DNA of 64,000 bases from Halotia branconii CENA392. GTDB taxonomy: Bacteria; Cyanobacteriota; Cyanobacteriia; Cyanobacteriales; Nostocaceae. Location of the stretch: NCBI RefSeq assembly GCF_029953635.1, contig NZ_CP124543.1, forward strand, positions 1,963,455 to 2,027,454, written 5' to 3'. Positions within the stretch are counted from its first letter, which is position 1. Each line of letters opens with the position of its first letter. A model generated the notes under the pieces. It was not told the origin of the DNA, did no database searches, and saw only the letters and a program-made list of their open reading frames with translations. The translations under genes and the position numbers were made by a program. This document shows, piece after piece, positions 24,514-34,103 of this stretch.

Positions 24514-24744
24514 ATGAACTACCGAAATTTGATCACAATTGAACCCAACAAACGTGGTGGAAAACCTTGTGTACGTAGTTTAAGAATTACGGTTGACGAA
24601 GTGCTTGAGTACCTAGCTTCCGATATGAGCGAAGCGGAAATTCTCGACGATTTCCCTGATCTGACGCGAGAAGATTTAAAAGCTTGCATTGCTTATGCTG
24701 CCGACCGTGAGCTTCGAGTTATGATCGCTCCATTGTCCGCATGA
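24514..24744 (+). CDS. DUF433 antitoxin-like protein
   Basis: 76 aa from the ATG at 24514 (18 nt inside a longer frame). It reads ITIEPNKRGGKPCVRSLRITVDEVLEYLASDMSEAEILDDFPDLTREDLKACIAYAADRE. The G-K-P-C-V-x-x-x-R-I-x-V and the F-P-x-L-T-x-x-D-L-x-A-C-I-x-Y-A motifs are diagnostic of DUF433, a winged-helix-like antitoxin normally paired with a DUF5615 PIN-like toxin. The partner here is broken (next entry). Confidence 0.88.
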   Translation: MNYRNLITIEPNKRGGKPCVRSLRITVDEVLEYLASDMSEAEILDDFPDLTREDLKACIAYAADRELRVMIAPLSA

Positions 24745-24827
24745 AATTACTTTTTAATGAAAACTTATGGTCATCTCAGCATCTCGAAGGGAACGGGTTG
24801 ATTTCGCAACTGATTGTTCCATGCTGA
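24741..24827 (+). pseudogene. N-terminal remnant of a DUF5615 (PIN-like) toxin
   Basis: An ATG overlapping the DUF433 stop (ATGA) opens MKLLFNENLWSSQHLEGNGL and stops after 28 codons. MKLLF(D/N)ENL is the start of DUF5615 toxins, including the first acidic position, but nothing family-like follows. The 4-bp overlap is the normal coupling of these pairs. The toxin therefore looks deleted while the antitoxin is kept. Confidence 0.55.
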
Positions 24828-24893
24828 AGCCTGATCAGCAAATGAAAGTATGGATAAGAACAAAATACCCACACTCTAACATCTATACCTTTT

Positions 24894-26006
24894 TTATTGA
24901 CCTGGACTCATGGAAGTAGGCTGTGGTTCACTAGAAATTGGTACAATGCTAGGTTTAACAGGTATTTCTGGTTGATTTGGCATTTGTTGCTCAGGTGTCA
25001 TTACATTATCTGTAGGATTTACAGTCTGGGCTTGGGGTTGCTGCTGTTGTGTTTTTTGGACAATTTGCTGCATTAATTGCTCAATTTTCTCAGCTTGCTC
25101 GGTGTTACCTTGCTCACGATACTCGTTGCGGGCGCGTTTTAATACACCATTGGCTTTCTTGAAATCGCCTTGATTATATAAAGTTACTCCTAAGTTATAG
25201 TAAGCTGAGGCATTCTTAGGATTTTGGCGAATGGCTTGCTGATAAGCAGAAATAGCCCCAGCTGCTTGACCTTGAATTGCCATTAAACTTGCCATATTGT
25301 TATAGGCTATGGCATTTTTAGGATCTAATTGTAAGGTTTGCCGATAAGCAGCGATCGCAGGTTCTAGTTGACCTTGTTCTTGGAGGGCGATCGCTAAGTT
25401 AAAATAAGCGTTGCTATTGCTGCTATCTAAATTAATTGCTTGCTCGTATGCAGCGATCGCCTCTTGTGGTTGTGCTACTTCATACAAAGCTAGCCCCAAA
25501 TTATACTGGGCTGCGGCTCTCATCGGATCTATGACTAAAGCTTGGCGATAAGCAGTAATTGCGGCTTCTTTTTGTCCTTGTTGGTGCAATACTAACCCCA
25601 AATTATAATAAGCTTCACCGAGATTAGGATTAATTCTAATTGCCTCTCCATATTCTTGCATCGCTACATCCAGACGATTTTGCATCAGCATAATATTACC
25701 CAAGTAATTCCGTGCCATTGCTAGGGTAGAGTCTTGCTGCAATGCTTGCCGAAAAGCATGTTCTGCACCTTGTAAATCGTTGCGGTTATAACGGGTAACT
25801 CCTTGTTGATAAAGGCTGGCTGCTGCTAAATTCTGCGAGATGGGAGTTTGTGCCAGTAGTTTGCTTCCTGGTAAACTTGTGAATGTTGGTGCAGCCAACA
25901 CCAAAAATGCAGAAGTTGCACAGAGAAATCCCAGATGCGGCTTCTGCCCATTTGCCAATGTAGGAAAGCAGCGAAACCACTGACAAAATTGATGCTGTTT
26001 ATACAT
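24894..26006 (-). CDS. Tetratricopeptide-repeat protein, membrane-anchored or secreted
   Basis: 370 aa from the ATG at 26006 (a longer frame begins at 26057). A hydrophobic segment GFLCATSAFLVLAAPTFTSL near residues 25-45 is a signal or anchor. Seven to eight TPR units follow, e.g. AEHAFRQALQQDSTLAMARNYLG, AITAYRQALVIDPMRAAAQYNLG, AIAAYRQTLQLDPKNAIAYNNMA. The tail after about 290 is Gln/Pro-rich and probably disordered. TPR arrays act as protein-binding scaffolds; the partner is unknown. Confidence 0.8.
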   Translation of the reverse strand: MYKQHQFCQWFRCFPTLANGQKPHLGFLCATSAFLVLAAPTFTSLPGSKLLAQTPISQNLAAASLYQQGVTRYNRNDLQGAEHAFRQALQQDSTLAMARNYLGNIMLMQNRLDVAMQEYGEAIRINPNLGEAYYNLGLVLHQQGQKEAAITAYRQALVIDPMRAAAQYNLGLALYEVAQPQEAIAAYEQAINLDSSNSNAYFNLAIALQEQGQLEPAIAAYRQTLQLDPKNAIAYNNMASLMAIQGQAAGAISAYQQAIRQNPKNASAYYNLGVTLYNQGDFKKANGVLKRARNEYREQGNTEQAEKIEQLMQQIVQKTQQQQPQAQTVNPTDNVMTPEQQMPNQPEIPVKPSIVPISSEPQPTSMSPGQ

Positions 26007-26085
26007 AAATGGTAACTCTGTACTTATTGTTAGATCCTTATAAGTCAGAGTACCCACAACAAAATTAAAAGTTAAAAATTAAAAA

Positions 26086-27267
26086 TTAAAAATTCTTAAC
26101 TTTTACATCTGACGGCAAAATTAGCATGGCATCACCGAAAGAATAAAAACGATATCCTGAGGCGATCGCTGCTTGGTATATATTTAACAAGCGTTGTCTG
26201 CCAATCAAGGCGCTCACCAGCATTAGTAAACTAGAACGTGGCAGGTGAAAATTAGTAATTAAACCATCTACTACCCGCCATTGATAGCCGGGGTAAATAA
26301 ACAAATCTGTCTTACCACAAAATGCTTGTAAATTTCCTGATTTAGCCGCCCCTTCCAATGCCCTGACTGCTGTTGTCCCTACAGCGATAATTCGACCACC
26401 AGCTGCTTTGGTAGCGCGGATTTGTTCTACCGTTGCGGCGGGAACTTCAATTGATTCTTCATGCATCTGATGGCTAGTTACATCTTCTGCTTCCACAGGA
26501 CGAAATGTGCCTACACCAACATGTAACGTAATATAAACTTGGTTAATGTTGCGATCGCGCAATTTTTGCAACAACTCTGGTGTAAAATGCAACCCTGCTG
26601 TCGGCGCTGCGATCGCTCCTGGTTGTTGGGCATAAACTGTTTGATATTGTTCATCAGCCGCGACTGAGGTGGTGATATAAGGTGGTAAAGGTATCTCGCC
26701 AAATACATCTAAAACCTGTACCAAAGACTTTCCTTCAGGCACATCAAATTGCAACAAACGCCCACTAGTCGCCGCGTCTGTTTCTAAAACTGTAGCCGTT
26801 AGTTGGGGAATTGAAGACTGGGCAAGAATCTTTTCTTTTCCTAATCCTCGTGGTTCAAAAATAATTTTCGCTCCTGGTTTGAAACGTTTTCCTGGCTTGA
26901 CTAAGGCTAACCAGCAGTTATACCGCCTTTCTTCCAACAGCAACACTTCTATTTCTGCACCAGTTGATTTATGTCCATACAGTCGGGCTGGAATAACTTT
27001 TGTATCATTCATGATCAGCAAATCACCAGGACGCAGTAGTGTTGGTAAGTCACGAAAAATGTGATTTTGAGATGCTGTTTCGTTACCTGTAGTGAGAGAA
27101 TTTACCACTAATAACCGCGAACTATCTCTAGGAAATGCGGGATTTTGGGCAATAAGTGCGGTTGGTAGTTCATAGTCATACCCAGCTAATGACCTATCTA
27201 AATTTAGATCTTGTGCCTCTGAGAGAGAGGACTGATGTAAATCAACGTGTGATATTTGTGGCTCCAT
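26086..27267 (-). CDS. queA: S-adenosylmethionine:tRNA ribosyltransferase-isomerase
   Basis: 393 aa. It transfers the ribosyl part of SAM to preQ1-modified tRNA, making epoxyqueuosine in the wobble position of GUN anticodons. Family motifs are [67 protein letters not shown] [12 protein letters not shown], and [19 protein letters not shown]. It is about 40 residues longer than typical at the N-terminus ([20 protein letters not shown]), so translation may start further in. Confidence 0.95.
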   Translation of the reverse strand: MEPQISHVDLHQSSLSEAQDLNLDRSLAGYDYELPTALIAQNPAFPRDSSRLLVVNSLTTGNETASQNHIFRDLPTLLRPGDLLIMNDTKVIPARLYGHKSTGAEIEVLLLEERRYNCWLALVKPGKRFKPGAKIIFEPRGLGKEKILAQSSIPQLTATVLETDAATSGRLLQFDVPEGKSLVQVLDVFGEIPLPPYITTSVAADEQYQTVYAQQPGAIAAPTAGLHFTPELLQKLRDRNINQVYITLHVGVGTFRPVEAEDVTSHQMHEESIEVPAATVEQIRATKAAGGRIIAVGTTAVRALEGAAKSGNLQAFCGKTDLFIYPGYQWRVVDGLITNFHLPRSSLLMLVSALIGRQRLLNIYQAAIASGYRFYSFGDAMLILPSDVKVKNF

Positions 27268-27593
27268 TTAAATTCATACTGACTTCAATAATTTAATTCA
27301 ATTTCATAGAAAGCGGCGAGAAATTCCCGCAGCGCTGCCGACGCTCGTCGCTCACGCTACGCTAACACCATGCCCTGTTCCCCATGCTCAAAAACTCCAT
27401 ACCCTTTTGAATAGAGTTTTTATTTAATTTCATCTTGAGACTATAAGATTGATACTATTAGGTAACACTGAAATATCAAGATAAAAATTGGGTAAACCTC
27501 CCTATACAAAAACGGGGGCATTTACCCTACCGGGAACAGCGATCTATTGACGAATATAGAGATGTAGGATTGGTTTTGATCCCAAACACCAAC
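27268..27593. other. Intergenic region with a GC-rich palindromic repeat
   Basis: About 325 bp between the divergent queA and the next gene. Around 27310-27370 lies GCGGCGAGAAATTCCCGCAG with CGCTGCCGACGCTCGTCGCTCACGC, a dispersed-repeat-like GC-rich block. No gene is seen. Confidence 0.45.
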
Positions 27594-27983
27594 ATGGAAT
27601 ACTTGTATTATCTGGCAAATGCCAGTCTAACTCTGAGAATCGTTCAGCATTTACATACCAGACCTCAAACACCTGTTTCGTTCGTCACCGTGATTCATCA
27701 GATTGATGGTTGGGTGGTTAGGATCAAACTCAAAGGTCAAGTCTCGCCCCAAGAGGATGGCGATTTTCGGGCTTTTCTAAATGAATTAGGAATTAGCTAT
27801 GAGCCGCCAATGCGCGTGCAAATGGCACTTTGGAGTTTGGAAGCGGGACAATGCCCTGTAGACGTGATGCGCCGCTACCAAGTAGCAATAGTTTCCCACG
27901 GTAACCCAGAGAGAGAAGAAATTGAAGCTTTCCGGCAACAGTTTGTCAGAGGACTGGGTTATTGTCCAGAAACATTAGCGTGA
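27594..27983 (+). CDS. Conserved cyanobacterial hypothetical protein
   Basis: 129 aa from the ATG at 27594 (TTG at 27570 is less likely). Soluble, with beta-type SFVTVIHQIDGWVVRIKLKGQVS and helical GDFRAFLNELGIS and REEIEAFRQQFVRGLGYCPETLA. There is no membrane helix or catalytic motif I recognise. It looks like a genuine, normally composed gene. Confidence 0.65.
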   Translation: MEYLYYLANASLTLRIVQHLHTRPQTPVSFVTVIHQIDGWVVRIKLKGQVSPQEDGDFRAFLNELGISYEPPMRVQMALWSLEAGQCPVDVMRRYQVAIVSHGNPEREEIEAFRQQFVRGLGYCPETLA

Positions 27984-28057
27984 TCACTTTTGGTTTGAAC
28001 ATTGCTGGTAATTGGTAATAGGGATATTGCTCCATTACCAATTACCAATAACTATTA

Positions 28058-28567
28058 TCAGCTATCAATTGCAGAGTCGAAAGCTGCGGGAATATATTCT
28101 TGAAGATAAAATTGATATCCTGCGACTGATGCGCTAATAAGGGCTTGGCGAGAAGCTGTAAGCTGCGATCGCTGTTTTAATATTCGCTGACAATATACAA
28201 TAGCAACATCAAAGCGACAGGCATAATTTGCCATCTGAGGATATTGAGCTAAAAATATTCCAGCCGTGCGCGAAAGTTTGGCTTGTTTTTGCAGAGTAAT
28301 TGCACTTCTACCCCCTGCGTCCCAATTGCTGGAACTACGGGTTTTAACTTCGACAAACGCTAAGGTTGAATATTGAGTAGAGATAGGATTAATTGTATCT
28401 TTAACAGACTTGCAGTCATGATGTTGAGCAATAATATCAATTTCTCCCCATCGGCAACTAAAGCGACGGTGTAAAATCACCCAATCTGTAGATTCTAACC
28501 ATTGTGCAACTAGGTCTTCTCCTAATTGACCAATATCGTCATAATGAGATGGAGGAAGATTCGCCAT
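28058..28567 (-). CDS. yraN: YraN-family (UPF0102) nuclease-like protein
   Basis: 169 aa. IGQLGEDLVAQWLES is followed by WVILHRRFSCRWGEIDIIAQHH and LAFVEVKTRSSSNWDAGG. The G-E-x-D...V-E-V-K pattern is the PD-(D/E)XK-like core of UPF0102, and the E-x-A/D-A-x-x-x-L start is typical. The family is related to Holliday-junction resolvases, but its function remains unproven. About 30 residues between the Asp and the Glu (CKSVKDTINPISTQYST) form an insert. Its start overlaps the possible upstream part of the divergent pentapeptide gene. Confidence 0.85.
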   Translation of the reverse strand: MANLPPSHYDDIGQLGEDLVAQWLESTDWVILHRRFSCRWGEIDIIAQHHDCKSVKDTINPISTQYSTLAFVEVKTRSSSNWDAGGRSAITLQKQAKLSRTAGIFLAQYPQMANYACRFDVAIVYCQRILKQRSQLTASRQALISASVAGYQFYLQEYIPAAFDSAIDS

Positions 28568-28581
28568 TGGCTAAAAGTAGC

Positions 28582-29091
28582 ATGAATTTTAGATTAAGCA
28601 ATCGGATATGGGCAAGCTTACTCAGTTTATTGCTTTGGGGAGTATTTGGCATCACAGCAACTTTCGGTTGTGTTCCCACAGCTTTTGCCCTGGAATATAA
28701 CAAAGAAATTTTGGTACAGGCTGATTTTTCAGGACGTGATTTAACAGATTCTAGTTTTACTAAAGCTAATCTCCGTCAGAGTAACTTCAGTCATGCCAAC
28801 TTGAGTGGTGTAAGCTTTTTTGCAGCAAACTTAGAGTCGGCAAATTTAGAGGAAGTAAATCTCACATACGCTACTTTAGACTCAGCCCGTCTCATTAAAG
28901 CAAATTTAACAAATGCTGTTTTGGAAGGTGCGTTTGCGGCTAATGCTAAATTTGATGGTGCAATTATTGATGGAGCAGATTTTACTGATGTGCTGCTGCG
29001 TCAAGATGAGCAAAAAAAATTGTGCCAAGTCGCCAAAGGTACTAATCCAACTACAGGAAGAGACACGCGAGATACTTTGTTTTGTCGGTAG
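28582..29091 (+). CDS. Pentapeptide-repeat protein with signal peptide
   Basis: 169 aa from the ATG at 28582 (ATG 28549 would add 11 residues). The signal sequence LSLLLWGVFGITATFGC... ends at AFALEYNK, consistent with export to the thylakoid lumen or periplasm. From about residue 45 come pentapeptide units A(D/N)LxX: ADFSGRDLTDSSFTKANLRQSNFSHANLSGVSFFAANLESANLEE. This folds as a right-handed quadrilateral beta-helix. A C-terminal QDEQKKLCQVAKGTNPTTG-x-x-TRDTLFC region, with two cysteines, is typical of cyanobacterial lumenal members. Confidence 0.82.
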   Translation: MNFRLSNRIWASLLSLLLWGVFGITATFGCVPTAFALEYNKEILVQADFSGRDLTDSSFTKANLRQSNFSHANLSGVSFFAANLESANLEEVNLTYATLDSARLIKANLTNAVLEGAFAANAKFDGAIIDGADFTDVLLRQDEQKKLCQVAKGTNPTTGRDTRDTLFCR

Positions 29092-29501
29092 TCCGCAATT
29101 GGGCTAGCAGAGGGGAAAGATTCTCTCCCTTGCGCCCTGTCCCCTGCACCCCTACTAAGTCTACACAGCAATATTAAGTTGGTGAACTACTAGTTGTTGG
29201 TGGTTCGCCAAATCTCCTGGCTTTACCACCAGTCCACAATGAAAAAAAATCAATCCCTAACATCTAACCTTTAGAGGATGAACAATAAGTTAGTAAATCT
29301 TAAGCTAAATTGTCGTTAACAAATTACGGGAAACATTTACTAGATTGGCTAAAGTTTGTCAGACTGCGATCGCTATGTTAATATCAAGTCTATATTAGGC
29401 ATTTGTCTATTTAATTAGATAGAAAAGCTAAACAAGCCAAATCAAGCACTACAGCAGTTAGTAGCCACAAAGTTTAAGTTTGCTGAAGAATCACGAAAAA
29501 T
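29092..29501. other. Intergenic region, no gene seen
   Basis: About 410 bp. A possible hairpin TGGTGGT (29198-29204) / ACCACCA (29225-29231) is present and could end the upstream pentapeptide transcript, though it has no adjacent T-tract. The rest is AT-rich and without ORFs. Confidence 0.45.
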
Positions 29502-29786
29502 ATGCCTGATTATAAGCCTGGTAAAGTAGTGGTATTGTTTGGTAATTTTCCCCTTAGTATTCGTGTGCCTGCTGCCCCACGAGATGAGCAATTGACTTTC
29601 TTGCGCGATCGCATTATCTTTCATGCTAATAATCTTCTTGAATACGGATTATGGGATGAACCCCTGACTGATATGGAACTTGATCAAATTATGTCAGATG
29701 TAGAAATCAAATCGGCGTTTATGCCAGATTTTTGTAGTGTATTGTCTTGGTTAGGAGATCCATTACGGATATTTAACAAAAATTAG
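29502..29786 (+). CDS. Hypothetical protein, 94 aa
   Basis: Begins MPDYKPGKVVVLFGNFPLSI and continues with an acidic, helical region (DEQLTFLRDRIIFHANNLLEYGLWDEPLTDMELDQIM). Soluble, no signal. The composition is that of a real protein, but no family is recognised. It stands alone in its neighbourhood. Confidence 0.5.
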   Translation: MPDYKPGKVVVLFGNFPLSIRVPAAPRDEQLTFLRDRIIFHANNLLEYGLWDEPLTDMELDQIMSDVEIKSAFMPDFCSVLSWLGDPLRIFNKN

Positions 29787-29857
29787 TTAAAATTTTATTT
29801 ACTAAAAGATATCTGCAATTAAGGTGATGATGTTGTTGATTTCATAGCCTTGCTTAT

Positions 29858-30016
29858 GACTTACGCGCAGACTACGGTTTTACGTCATCACGTTCGCTTT
29901 TAGCGTTCCCGCAGGGTGCAAAGCGTAAAGCCTACGGCATAGCTACGCTCAGCATGAAGTGTCTTTGCAGGGTAGTAATCACAAAAACCTAGTTTTTCGT
30001 TATGAGTGCGTAAGTC
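29858..30016. repeat. MITE-like element with terminal inverted repeats
   Basis: GACTTACGC (29858-29866) is inverted as GCGTAAGTC (30008-30016). The 159-bp interior has GC-rich palindromic blocks (TTCCCGCAGGGTGCAAAGCG, GCCTACGGCATAGC) and no ORF. A related CTTACGCACAGACTACG motif occurs at 52440-52456. It looks like a non-autonomous dispersed element. Confidence 0.55.
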
Positions 30017-30039
30017 TTATGTTTTGAAATCACCAGCAT

Positions 30040-32208
30040 TTACCATAATGCTACTTGTTGCTTAACTTCTACAAGATCTAAATAGTCTCTAGCAAAAGCT
30101 TTTCGCAGAAGTGGATGAGGAATAAACTGATCATACTTTTGAATTTCTGGTGCTTCTGAGGAACTTACCAAATCTTCAGGCGCGATTCTTTGTTCACATA
30201 GTGAAACTATTTCTTGCTGAAAATATGGAAATTTATCTTTACTTAGTTTGACTATTAAATAATAGGGATTTGTCCCACCAATACTATTAATTTCTAAAGA
30301 TTCACGACAAAAAGAATTGAGTAATCTTTCTAATGTTCGGTAAGCAACCGTACCCATCCAAGGAAAAATGCAGCATTTACCTTTTTCTAACTGCATGATA
30401 TTTTTTTTATATAATTCAGCAGATTTTGCTAATTGACGAGCTATTTGTAACCGTTGTTGAGCATTATCTTGTAAATAGCTATATTCTACATTTTCTAATA
30501 AAATCTGTCGCATTTTTTGCAAAACTTTTGTATGGATAGTACCACTGCCACCACGCCAATAAATAGTAGATTTACCTTCTACCTGCTTTACAGAAACTAC
30601 TTTTTTTCTAAAATCAACTTCTAAGACTTCCCAGGTTCTTCCTGCCAAGGCAAATTGATTGCCAACAGGAGGCGGCATGGCAATACTACCAATTGCTGTG
30701 GTTGCTTGTTTCACTACATATTCTTGGCTGTCTGGGAAAACAGCATAAAATTGAAATTTACCTACAACTTTTTCCCCAGTTAAACCAATCATTAGTTTGC
30801 CTTGTTCTGTTTTTTGAAGGTGATCAATATCAATTAAATAGCGTAATAATAACTTAAAATCTTCTGAAGAGATAGCTGCAAATGGTGGCAAATTTAAAAC
30901 CTGTTTAGCCAAAACCGCAGGTGAAAGTTTTCCTGTTGCTGCTAAAATACTCATTGTTTGATGATAAAGCAAACTAAAGGGATATTTAATTGGATTTATT
31001 GGCTCAATCCAACGTTCTTCTAAATAAAGTTGGATAATGGCGATACATTGTAGAAGTTGCCAAGGAATTTGTTCTGGAAAAGGTGCTTCGGATAATGGTT
31101 GACTTTCAGCACAGACAAAGCGCATATCAGCAGATTCGCCTCTTCTCCCACTCCGGCCTAACCTTTGTAAAAAACTAGCTACAGAAAGAGGAGATTCTAA
31201 CTGAATGACTCGCTCTAAATGACCAATATCTATACCTAACTCTAAAGTTAAAGTAGCGGCAGTAACAGCTGGATGATTGGGTTCGCGCATAGCATTTTCA
31301 GCAGCTTGTCGCAGACTAGCAGAGATACTGCCATGATGTACATGATAGATATCTGGTAGTGCTTGTTTTGTAGCTGTTTGTCGCAAAGACGCGATGATAG
31401 ATTCGGTTTGAGTGCGGTTGTTAGCAAAGATTAGACATTTACGATGTTTACTCAGGTTGAAAACATATTGTTCGTATGCTGTTGTCTCAGAATCATCGAC
31501 TTCATTTGTCAGATAAAAGTGTTCTACAGCCAACTTTATTTGACGTTTTCCTGCTGCAATTGTGGGAGTAGTTACTGGGTTTTCGGTTCCAGAACGCAAC
31601 CATGCTTCAGCCATTGCATAGTCGCCAAGAGTTGCTGACAAACCAATACGCCGGGGTTGTGTAGATGTCACTTTTGCTAAACGCTGTAATTGACAGATAA
31701 TTTGACAACCGCGTTCAGAACCCATGAAAGCATGAATTTCATCGATAATTACAAAGCGCAAATCACCAAATAAGCGTATTAGTTCACTATGTTTATTAAT
31801 TAATAAGCTTTCTAATGATTCTGGTGTGATTTGCAAAATACCTTGGGGATTTTTTAAAAGCTTGCTTTTGCGACTTTGAGCAACATCACCATGCCAATGC
31901 CAAACAGGAATATCTGCCGATTTTAGTAAACCGTTGAGGCGTTCAAATTGATCGTTAATTAAAGCTTTAATCGGGCCAATATATAATACACCTATCGTAC
32001 TGGCGGGTTTTTCATATAATTGGGTAATCACTGGTAAAAAAGCTGCTTCTGTTTTTCCCGCAGCGGTAGCAGCAGCAACTAACAAGTGAGTGTCAGTATC
32101 AAATATAACTTGACACGCAGCAAGTTGAGCTGGTCTTAATTCAGTCCAGTTGTGATGATATATATATTCTTGAATGAAGGGTGCAAGTCTGCTGAAAGCA
32201 TCTCTCAT
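30040..32208 (-). CDS. DEAD/DEAH-box helicase, Lhr-like
   Basis: 722 aa. Motif Q/I: LRPAQLAACQVIF with Walker A ATAAGKTEA (about residues 46-54); motif II DEIH in FVIIDEIHAFMGSERG; motif III LSATLGD; motif VI SFLQRLGRSGRRGES. The arrangement DEIHxFMG with R-G-x-Q and the post-helicase region resembles the Lhr superfamily 2 group (3'-5' DNA/RNA-DNA unwinding in repair), but it is about half the length of full Lhr (1400-1500 aa). The C-terminal 300 residues hold the winged-helix/Lhr-core type region. Cytoplasmic; no operon partner. Confidence 0.82.
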   Translation of the reverse strand: MRDAFSRLAPFIQEYIYHHNWTELRPAQLAACQVIFDTDTHLLVAAATAAGKTEAAFLPVITQLYEKPASTIGVLYIGPIKALINDQFERLNGLLKSADIPVWHWHGDVAQSRKSKLLKNPQGILQITPESLESLLINKHSELIRLFGDLRFVIIDEIHAFMGSERGCQIICQLQRLAKVTSTQPRRIGLSATLGDYAMAEAWLRSGTENPVTTPTIAAGKRQIKLAVEHFYLTNEVDDSETTAYEQYVFNLSKHRKCLIFANNRTQTESIIASLRQTATKQALPDIYHVHHGSISASLRQAAENAMREPNHPAVTAATLTLELGIDIGHLERVIQLESPLSVASFLQRLGRSGRRGESADMRFVCAESQPLSEAPFPEQIPWQLLQCIAIIQLYLEERWIEPINPIKYPFSLLYHQTMSILAATGKLSPAVLAKQVLNLPPFAAISSEDFKLLLRYLIDIDHLQKTEQGKLMIGLTGEKVVGKFQFYAVFPDSQEYVVKQATTAIGSIAMPPPVGNQFALAGRTWEVLEVDFRKKVVSVKQVEGKSTIYWRGGSGTIHTKVLQKMRQILLENVEYSYLQDNAQQRLQIARQLAKSAELYKKNIMQLEKGKCCIFPWMGTVAYRTLERLLNSFCRESLEINSIGGTNPYYLIVKLSKDKFPYFQQEIVSLCEQRIAPEDLVSSSEAPEIQKYDQFIPHPLLRKAFARDYLDLVEVKQQVALW

Positions 32209-32485
32209 TAATATCGCCGCTTAGTAGAAATGTTATTTTGTCGTCCAGGATAATGGAAAAGCCAGAATACCACAGGAAAATTGAGTTCGCTGTGGTGATT
32301 GTTAAACATCTTACTGAAACCGCACCTATTGTTTGATAAAAAAGTGGGTATCAGAGCGATCGCAATCTCTCAAGTTTAAAGGTAACTACAGAGGGCAAAT
32401 TACTTAGGTTACTCATATTATAGGCTGAAGTATAAATCTGTTAGTCCAGTTTGAGTATTGAGTCAGAAATATTGCGACAGCAACT

Positions 32486-33256
32486 ATGAAAAGGCAAATT
32501 TTAGCAATAGCTACATTTTTAACTACAATCAGCGTTACAACCTCCGTCCAAGCAGCAAATTCTGAACAACTGAGACAATTATTAGCAACCAAAGAATGTC
32601 AAAACTGTGACTTGAGTGGTGCAGGTTTAGTCATGGCTGATTTATCTGGAGCTAATTTAAGTGGTGCTAATCTTACAGGTGCTAACCTCAGTCGTGCTAA
32701 TTTAAGCGGCGCTGATTTGCGGGGTGCAAATTTGAGTGGCGCTGGTTTATTTGGCGTTAACCTCAGCGAAGCTAAGTTAAGCGGGGCAAATCTAGCGGGT
32801 GCTGATTTAAGAAATACTTATCTCACAAATGCAGAATTTAACAGTGCTTATCTCAGTGGTGCTAACTTTCAAGGTGCAGTAGGTATACCATTGCAAATTG
32901 CTACACCAGATGAATTTTATGCCTGGGGCGTAGCAGAGGCACAAAAAGGCAACCAACAACAGGCGATTAATTACTTTAATCAAGCGATCGCAGCTAAACC
33001 AGAGTATGCTGGTGCTTATTTAGCCCGCGGTGTAGCTCGTTATCAGATATTTGATCGCCAAGGTGCGTTTCAAGATGCCCAAATTGCTGAAAAACTGTTC
33101 ACATCCCAAAGCAATGATCCTGGGATTCAAACAGCACAGGCTTTTATGAAAGAATTGCAAACACCCTATAGTGATAAAGTCAGTACTGGTAAACCTAGTT
33201 TCTTCGACTTTGTAGGTAGTCTTGGCTCAGTACTGCTGCAATTTCTTCCTTTTTAA
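32486..33256 (+). CDS. Secreted pentapeptide-repeat protein with C-terminal TPR
   Basis: 256 aa. The signal peptide is ILAIATFLTTISVTTSVQA, cleaved after AQAA. A CQNCDLSGAGL cysteine pair starts a run of about 18 pentapeptides (ADLSGANLSGANLTGANLSR and so on) to about residue 130. Then TPR-like units AEAQKGNQQQAINYFNQAI and AYLARGVARYQIFDRQGAFQDAQIAEKLF follow. The C-xx-C-D-L-S-G-A-x-L motif recurs in cyanobacterial pentapeptide proteins. Its function is probably binding. It is followed 25 bp later by tenA. Confidence 0.82.
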   Translation: MKRQILAIATFLTTISVTTSVQAANSEQLRQLLATKECQNCDLSGAGLVMADLSGANLSGANLTGANLSRANLSGADLRGANLSGAGLFGVNLSEAKLSGANLAGADLRNTYLTNAEFNSAYLSGANFQGAVGIPLQIATPDEFYAWGVAEAQKGNQQQAINYFNQAIAAKPEYAGAYLARGVARYQIFDRQGAFQDAQIAEKLFTSQSNDPGIQTAQAFMKELQTPYSDKVSTGKPSFFDFVGSLGSVLLQFLPF

Positions 33257-33281
33257 ATAATGACAACTGACAACTAATTTA

Positions 33282-33902
33282 ATGACTTTATCCAACGAAT
33301 TGTGGGCAGCAAATCAAGATTTAGCCCAAGCTTGTCTAGAACATCCTTTTGTTCAAGGCATTGCTGACGGTACGCTTGAGCAAACGAAGTTCGCTTACTA
33401 CGTCGGGCAAGATGCCTTTTTCTTAGAAGCTTTTGCCCGTGCGTATAGCATCGCCGCAGCTAAAGCACCAGACTGGGTAGGTTTCACCACATTTCATCAC
33501 TTAGCTGCTGGAGTTTTAGAAGAACTGCGGTTGCATGAAAGTTATGCTTTACGATGGGGAGTTAATTTGCAATCTGTAGAACCTGGAACTGCTACCCGTC
33601 GCTATACTGATTTTTTGTTAGCTACTGCTTGGGGTGGGGATGTAGGTGTAACAGCTGCGGCAATGTCTCCTTGTATGAGTCTTTATGCTTTTTTAGGAGA
33701 ACAATTGGCTAGTAATGGCATTCCTAATCATCAGTATGCCGACTGGATTAGTACTTACAGCAGTCAAGATTTTCAGCCGTTGTCACAGCAATTAGCAAGT
33801 TTGGTTGATAACTATGCTACAGCTAATACCTTAGTTTGCTCAACATACCGTTATGCTATGTTCTGCGAACGTGACTTTTTCCAAGCTGCATGGTTGTTGT
33901 AG
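33282..33902 (+). CDS. tenA: TenA-family aminopyrimidine aminohydrolase / thiaminase II
   Basis: 206 aa, all-helical. Family motifs are HPFVQGIADGTL, FAYYVGQDAFFLEAFARAYSIAAAKAPD, LLATAWGGDVGVTAAAMSPCMSLYAFLG (with the presumed catalytic Cys) and YRYAMFCERDFFQAAW (catalytic Glu near the C-terminus). TenA salvages thiamin pyrimidine by deaminating degraded thiamin. Some cyanobacterial members lack the Cys; this one keeps a Cys in the expected segment. Confidence 0.85.
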   Translation: MTLSNELWAANQDLAQACLEHPFVQGIADGTLEQTKFAYYVGQDAFFLEAFARAYSIAAAKAPDWVGFTTFHHLAAGVLEELRLHESYALRWGVNLQSVEPGTATRRYTDFLLATAWGGDVGVTAAAMSPCMSLYAFLGEQLASNGIPNHQYADWISTYSSQDFQPLSQQLASLVDNYATANTLVCSTYRYAMFCERDFFQAAWLL

Positions 33903-34103
33903 GAATCTGTTTGAAATTGAATTTTTGGCGTTGCATAATTGCAGGACGATTTACCGGGCTACGCCTCGCTTCTCTACGAGACGTATGTAGCGACTGTCTT
34001 CAAAGTCGCTACACAGATTCTTTTTCAAGTGTTGTGATTCGTGCAGCGTCGCCCGATAAAGGTTTGGGTAACACTTGTGAGAAATACGGATGAAATTGTT
34101 GTC

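Noticed and set aside
30040..32208. Helicase as a defence-system component
   Set aside because: It resembles Lhr-type repair helicases, has no nuclease or methyltransferase partner beside it, and housekeeping-type genes flank it.
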